Positions 60,134-64,000 of a stretch of DNA of 64,000 nucleotides are shown here, piece after piece; the stretch's first letter is position 1, and each line of letters begins with the position of its first letter. Source of the stretch: Chitinophaga sp. LS1. Lineage in GTDB: Bacteria > Bacteroidota > Bacteroidia > Chitinophagales > Chitinophagaceae. The position numbers were made by a program, and so were the translations under genes. The stretch is taken from NCBI RefSeq assembly GCF_034274695.1, contig NZ_CP128362.1, positions 1,984,001-2,048,000 of the forward strand. The letters run 5' to 3'. The notes beneath the pieces were generated by a model, which saw only the letters and a list, made by a program, of their open reading frames with translations, was not told the origin of the DNA and did no database searches.

Positions 60134-60784
60134 ATGCAGTTACAATTAGAAAATCTGGTTCCCATTCCTCTCAGGGATAAAATCCTGCAGCGCAATTCGG
60201 ACATCTGGAATCAGGCCGTTACATTCACGCCCGGTAGTTTTGTCAAAATCAAGGCACCATCGGGCACAGGCAAGACAACCCTGGTCCACTACCTGTACAA
60301 CATCCGGAACGACTATACCGGCAGGGTGCTGGTAGATGGCCAATCCTGGGATGCCTACAACAAAGACCAGATAGCCCGTATGCGTCAGCAGCAGGTCAGC
60401 GTCGTCTTCCAGGACCTCCGCATCTTCGAACAACTCACCGCACAGGAAAATATAGAGCTCAAAAGAGTGATGCTACCCAATCCATACTGTACCGCCGAAA
60501 AGGTGGCAGAAATGGCAGCCCGCCTGAGCGTATCGCACATCCTGAGCCAAAGCGGCAAAACACTCTCTTACGGAGAACGTCAGCGTATCGCCATCATCCG
60601 TGCACTGGTACAACCATTCGAATGGCTCATGATGGATGAACCCTTCAGCCACCTGGACGATGAGAATGCACAAAAGGCTGCTGATCTGATCGCAGAAGAA
60701 TGCCGCGCCCGCAACGCCGGATTTATTTTAACAGACCTGGACAATGACAACAGGTTTGCCTACGACATACATTTCAATCTATGA
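60134..60784 (+). CDS. ABC transporter ATP-binding protein, atypical motifs
   Basis: 216 residues from ATG 60134. ABC features: Walker A-like APSGTGKTT at 41-49, Q-loop Q93 in VFQDLRIF, a signature LSYGERQ at 144-150 in place of LSGGQ, and Walker B WLMMDE at 164-169. The switch region reads TDLDN at 200-204, where the usual histidine (THD) is missing. It overlaps the permease gene by ATGA, so the two form one transporter, probably of the FtsX/LolCDE type. Loss of the H-loop His would be expected to slow ATP hydrolysis. Confidence 0.85.
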   Translation: MQLQLENLVPIPLRDKILQRNSDIWNQAVTFTPGSFVKIKAPSGTGKTTLVHYLYNIRNDYTGRVLVDGQSWDAYNKDQIARMRQQQVSVVFQDLRIFEQLTAQENIELKRVMLPNPYCTAEKVAEMAARLSVSHILSQSGKTLSYGERQRIAIIRALVQPFEWLMMDEPFSHLDDENAQKAADLIAEECRARNAGFILTDLDNDNRFAYDIHFNL

Positions 60785-61980
60785 AGCAATCGTTTTTTGG
60801 CTTACTCAAAAAGATCATTCAGACGGGCATAGGCAAAGGCCGCCTGGTTATGGCTACTACCGGTCTGGGTATCGCCATGTTCCTGCTGCTGCTGGCCCTA
60901 CAGATGCATAAAGACTTTGATCAGTTGCTCTACAACCAGCAAAATCAGAATGAAAGCGTAGACTTCCTCGTCATCAACAAAAAGATCACGAACGATATGA
61001 TGGGGCAGTCGGAGAAAAGTGAATTCACCCCACAGGAAATAGCCGATATCAAAAAGCAGCCATTCACCACTGCCTTTGGCTTTATTACTTCTAATCAGTA
61101 CAAGGTTTCCGCCGCTGCTCCCGGAGATCTGCACTTCTATACCGAAATGTTTTTCGAAGCCGTACCAGATACCTTCATCGATGTAAAGAGTGAAGACTGG
61201 AAATGGCAACCTGGTGATAATACCATTCCCATTATCCTGCCAAACGACTTCCTCAATCTATACAACTTCGGTTTTGCACTGAGCCAGGGATTACCACAAA
61301 TTTCCCCTGAAACCATCAAAGCACTCCCGATGAAAATCACGATTTCAAAAGGGCTGCTTACGCAGGAATTTACAGGTAGGATCGTTGGCTTTTCAGATAG
61401 AATTTCTTCCTTCCTTGTACCCGGTAGTTTCATGGATTGGGCGAATGGAAAGTTTGGCAACGGACAGACGGCCGCTCCCAGCCGTGTGATCATTAAAACA
61501 AAAGATCCTTCCAATCCTGTACTGGTCAAATACCTGGAAGATAAAGGATATAGCACCAACCAGGATAAACTCAAATACAGCAAAACCAAAGTGATCCTGC
61601 AAACCATTGTATCTGTAATTGGGTTCTTTGGTTTGATATTACTGCTCTTTGCACTGTTAGTCTTCAGTATGTTTATACAGGTTGTGATCGCGAGCTGCAA
61701 GAGAGAGATACAACTGCTGGTGACTTTAGGTACTGCACCGCGACAACTACAGCGATACCTGATGCGACAATTCGTGCCTTTGTATATATTTACAGCGATC
61801 ATCGCGCTCGTATTGATTACAGTATTGCAATGGAAAGCAGCTGGTATACTTGCGGGTATGAAGCTATTTGTATCTTCATGGATCAGCCCCGGCACCGCCG
61901 GTGCTGCAGTACTGGTGATCATACTTGTTTACATTGTGAACCTGTGGAGTGTGAAGCGATATATCAACGAGATCAGTTAA
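60781..61980 (+). CDS. FtsX-like ABC transporter permease
   Basis: 399 residues from ATG 60781. One N-terminal membrane helix (about residues 20-40) is followed by a ~230-residue extracytoplasmic domain and three C-terminal helices (about 280-395), the layout of MacB/LolC/FtsX permeases. It works with the ATPase encoded just before it (ATGA overlap). Such systems move lipoproteins or peptides, or transmit force to the periplasm rather than import; the role here is not known. Confidence 0.85.
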   Translation: MKQSFFGLLKKIIQTGIGKGRLVMATTGLGIAMFLLLLALQMHKDFDQLLYNQQNQNESVDFLVINKKITNDMMGQSEKSEFTPQEIADIKKQPFTTAFGFITSNQYKVSAAAPGDLHFYTEMFFEAVPDTFIDVKSEDWKWQPGDNTIPIILPNDFLNLYNFGFALSQGLPQISPETIKALPMKITISKGLLTQEFTGRIVGFSDRISSFLVPGSFMDWANGKFGNGQTAAPSRVIIKTKDPSNPVLVKYLEDKGYSTNQDKLKYSKTKVILQTIVSVIGFFGLILLLFALLVFSMFIQVVIASCKREIQLLVTLGTAPRQLQRYLMRQFVPLYIFTAIIALVLITVLQWKAAGILAGMKLFVSSWISPGTAGAAVLVIILVYIVNLWSVKRYINEIS

Positions 61981-62019
61981 TTCAATTTATTCTTCTAACA
62001 CATAAAATGCAAGTTGAAC

Positions 62020-62322
62020 ATGTTTGTACACGTTGTAAATTTTTATCTGAAAGCAGATCTTTCGGCAGCTGATATCAAAACATTTGAAGAAGGTGTAAAA
62101 TCCCTCAGTGCTGTGGAAACCCTCGTGACGTACAATGTAGGCAAACCTGCAGATACTGACAGACCAGTGATCGTTAAGGATTACAGTTATTGTCTGCTCA
62201 CCGCGTTCAATGACGAGGCAGGGCACGACACCTATCAGGTACATCCTGTACACCTGGCATTCGTAGAAAACTGCAAACACCTGTGGGAAAAGGTAGTGAT
62301 CTTCGATTCAGAATCTTTCTAA
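62020..62322 (+). CDS. Dabb family (stress responsive alpha/beta barrel) protein
   Basis: 100 residues from ATG 62020; an in-frame TTG two codons upstream is less likely. The pattern FVHVVNFYLKADLSA, then KDYSYCLLTAFNDEAGHDTYQVHPVHLAFVE fits Dabb domains, with the family's conserved central His. Dabb proteins are small dimeric ferredoxin-like barrels; some are cyclases in natural-product pathways, most are unknown. It follows the ABC transporter after 39 nt. Confidence 0.85.
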   Translation: MFVHVVNFYLKADLSAADIKTFEEGVKSLSAVETLVTYNVGKPADTDRPVIVKDYSYCLLTAFNDEAGHDTYQVHPVHLAFVENCKHLWEKVVIFDSESF

Positions 62323-62345
62323 AAAACAGCGCCTGCTACATCATT

Positions 62346-62381
62346 AAAAAGGGTATTGATCTTTGTATCAGTACCCTTTTT
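62346..62381. terminator. Bidirectional hairpin overlapping the end of the transglutaminase gene
   Basis: AAAAAGGGTA (62346-62355) pairs with TACCCTTTTT (62372-62381), extended by TGAT/ATCA after one T-G pair, with a 6-nt loop. The right arm includes the stop codon (62368-62370) and last codons of the minus-strand gene. T-runs occur on both strands. Confidence 0.85.
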
Positions 62382-64000
62382 CTTTGCTGATCACCGAACG
62401 GTGTGGCATAATAAAAGTTTCTTTCACCTGCTGTGATTGTAGCAGGTAAGGGGTGAACAATAAGCCTCTTACAAAAATGTATATAATGCCTCCCAGTTCC
62501 GCCGTTTCCCAGCTGGTTTTATATAGATAATGTGATAACCCTGTATCTATTACTCTGAAGAGGAGGGTACTCACCATAAAATACACCATCGCAGTCGGGA
62601 ATGTATCCCTTCTATTGAGGAATAATGCAATCAGCAGTACGCTATATACAAAGAAGAATAATGCTGCTACCATCCGGAGTATAAACCAAAATTCCAGGAA
62701 GGAGGTGTTGCTGATGATATTGGTAGCCTTGCTAAGCTGCCCCCATGCTTTAAAACTAAAAAAGTCATTGTTGAAAATGGCCTGCAACATGGCCAGTGGT
62801 GTGAAGAATACAAAGAAGGCAATGATAAACAGGAACCCCCTTAGTTCAGCAGGTATCAGCACATCCTGCACCGGATAGATCGTATATTGGTTATACTTCC
62901 ATGCCATCCGTGCAAAGAAGGCGATGAAGAAAATAGCGAGTGTCAGCGTCACCCAGTTCACCGTATTATCAGTGGGTGTTGTTGTCGATATTGGATCATC
63001 CGGAGACCAGAATAGGCTGAAAGAAATAACATCATCCATTTTATTCCTGTCGCTTTCATACTGCGCTAAGTATTCGACGGGAATATTGTCCTGAAAGGTG
63101 TTGAATGTATAATGCAATGTCACATGCCTGCCTTCTACTGTAGGTGTAAATGTAAAAGCATAATAAGCATTACTGATCCTGACTGGTTCATTGCTTAAAT
63201 ACCATTCTATCGGCATATCCATGTCAATGGTATAATCCAGTGAATAAGGATAACGCATAGACAATGGTGAATGCGATTTACTATTTTTCTTTTTGCTAAG
63301 CTTCGGCAATGCTTCCTGTAGAATGCCGGCCGTTACAGGAATTTCGAGTTGTCCCGGTTCTTCTGTATCATTCTTCCAGGGTTCTTCCAGTTGATACCGT
63401 TCTATTACACTAAATTGATTCCTGATAGGGTTATCGATCGTTTTCAGTGCAGAATCAGTGTGTAATTCTCCATAAATATTCTTGTAGTAATCGAGATAGG
63501 ATTTTTCCTGATCTTTCATACTGTTGTTGGCAAATACATCGCGTTGCTGATCGGCAAATCGCAGGGTGTATACGCTGTGAACAGTGAGGGTGCCTTTTTT
63601 GCTTTTGGAATCAGGCAGTATGAAGTGCTCTTTGATCGTCTGCGTGCCTATGTTATACTGAGGTATATTGGTGAGTGTATCACTGCCATCAGTATTGATA
63701 ATCAGGGCCTGCTGATAATCAGGTATTGAATGCTCACGCAAAGGTCCGCGCTGATAACTAATGGTAGGATCTATCCAATAACTGCTGTCTCCCAATTGTG
63801 CATGCACAATTACGTGGTTGAACATAAATGGAGAGGGCAGATAGTCTGATACATGCGCCTTCAGATAGGTATTGGTATAAGCCATGCTGGCGTTGATACC
63901 ATCCGCCTGCAGAAGAGTGGTAAGCAGTAGGGATTTGTCTTTACAATCACCGAAGCGTTGATCTAAAATCTTGTCGGGGCTGTTGGGCCGATGTGAATAT
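62368..64000 (-). CDS. Transglutaminase-like membrane protein, partial
   Basis: The frame is open to the right edge, so the N-terminus lies outside; about 543 residues are visible. The upstream part includes RFGDCKDKSLLL, the catalytic Cys motif of transglutaminase-like proteases; the His follows in FNHVIVHAQLG and the Asp in YWIDPT. After a beta-rich region come five or six membrane helices near the C-terminus (starting about residue 345 of the visible part). This is the Bacteroidota DUF3857/transglutaminase architecture; the missing N-terminus probably holds DUF3857. The substrate is unknown, peptide or amide bonds. Confidence 0.88.
   Translation of the reverse strand, partial: YSHRPNSPDKILDQRFGDCKDKSLLLTTLLQADGINASMAYTNTYLKAHVSDYLPSPFMFNHVIVHAQLGDSSYWIDPTISYQRGPLREHSIPDYQQALIINTDGSDTLTNIPQYNIGTQTIKEHFILPDSKSKKGTLTVHSVYTLRFADQQRDVFANNSMKDQEKSYLDYYKNIYGELHTDSALKTIDNPIRNQFSVIERYQLEEPWKNDTEEPGQLEIPVTAGILQEALPKLSKKKNSKSHSPLSMRYPYSLDYTIDMDMPIEWYLSNEPVRISNAYYAFTFTPTVEGRHVTLHYTFNTFQDNIPVEYLAQYESDRNKMDDVISFSLFWSPDDPISTTTPTDNTVNWVTLTLAIFFIAFFARMAWKYNQYTIYPVQDVLIPAELRGFLFIIAFFVFFTPLAMLQAIFNNDFFSFKAWGQLSKATNIISNTSFLEFWFILRMVAALFFFVYSVLLIALFLNRRDTFPTAMVYFMVSTLLFRVIDTGLSHYLYKTSWETAELGGIIYIFVRGLLFTPYLLQSQQVKETFIMPHRSVISKEKGY

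Noticed and set aside
1..64000. CRISPR array, insertion sequence or rRNA operon
   Set aside because: No spaced direct repeats, transposase-like protein or rRNA sequence was recognised anywhere in the window.

Overview
The window reads as an ordinary chromosomal stretch of a Bacteroidota bacterium, most likely a Chitinophaga-like member of the Chitinophagaceae. The reasons are the absence of strong Shine-Dalgarno sequences, several TAnnTTTG-type (-7) promoter elements, lipoproteins beginning with Cys-Lys-Lys, phylum-typical families (DUF4836, PadR plus PspC, a fused 2-oxoacid dehydrogenase E1, twin-arginine Gfo/Idh/MocA oxidoreductases) and an operon for 8-amino-Kdo, a lipid A sugar. The assignment rests on gene content and style, not on a marker gene. 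I see no prophage, insertion sequence, CRISPR array or rRNA operon.

Layout. Positions 1-6887 (minus strand) hold a five-gene cluster: SWIM zinc finger, DUF5691, MoxR-type AAA+ ATPase, DUF5682 and a VWA protein that runs off the left edge. It resembles the enterobacterial yehL/yehM/yehP/yehQ set, is of unknown function, and is the least understood system here. Two perfect back-to-back hairpins separate its last two genes. Two membrane proteins and a KgtP-like transporter follow (6903-9552). Positions 9631-12851 carry rpiA, a methyltransferase-like membrane protein, a sulfurtransferase, DUF1304 and a SAM methyltransferase. A tRNA-Phe, DUF3050 and recQ lie at 13074-16207. A tight operon of kdsD, manC and a methionine aminotransferase (16491-19698) is followed by a carbonic anhydrase with a SulP transporter (19763-22141), PadR with PspC (22900-25052) and a stand-alone feoB (25204-27339).

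Positions 28933-32187 hold paaABCD (phenylacetyl-CoA epoxygenase without its reductase paaE) followed by nadD. Small envelope and stress-type genes (YtxH, two holin-annotated membrane proteins, a CsbD-like protein), a GH25 lysozyme and a radical SAM protein fill 32188-37729. The kdnA-kdsB-kdnB operon (38360-41373) is the clearest pathway in the window; with kdsD it supplies several steps of Kdo and 8-amino-Kdo synthesis. Then come an MFS transporter, a 47-residue membrane protein, the fused E1, carbohydrate-type genes (sugar isomerase, FGE-like protein, two Gfo/Idh/MocA enzymes, gluconokinase), a penicillin-binding carboxypeptidase, two lipoproteins, mutL, msrB, a DUF4836 lipoprotein, an atypical ABC transporter and, running off the right edge, a transglutaminase-like membrane protein.

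Most genes are housekeeping or envelope functions. The points most worth a second look are the MoxR/VWA/SWIM cluster and its hairpins, a recurring GCC-NNN-GGC-tipped hairpin elsewhere in the window, promoter elements so close to start codons that transcripts may be leaderless, the ABC ATPase without its switch histidine, and an 11-bp inverted repeat in the one sizeable gene-poor gap.
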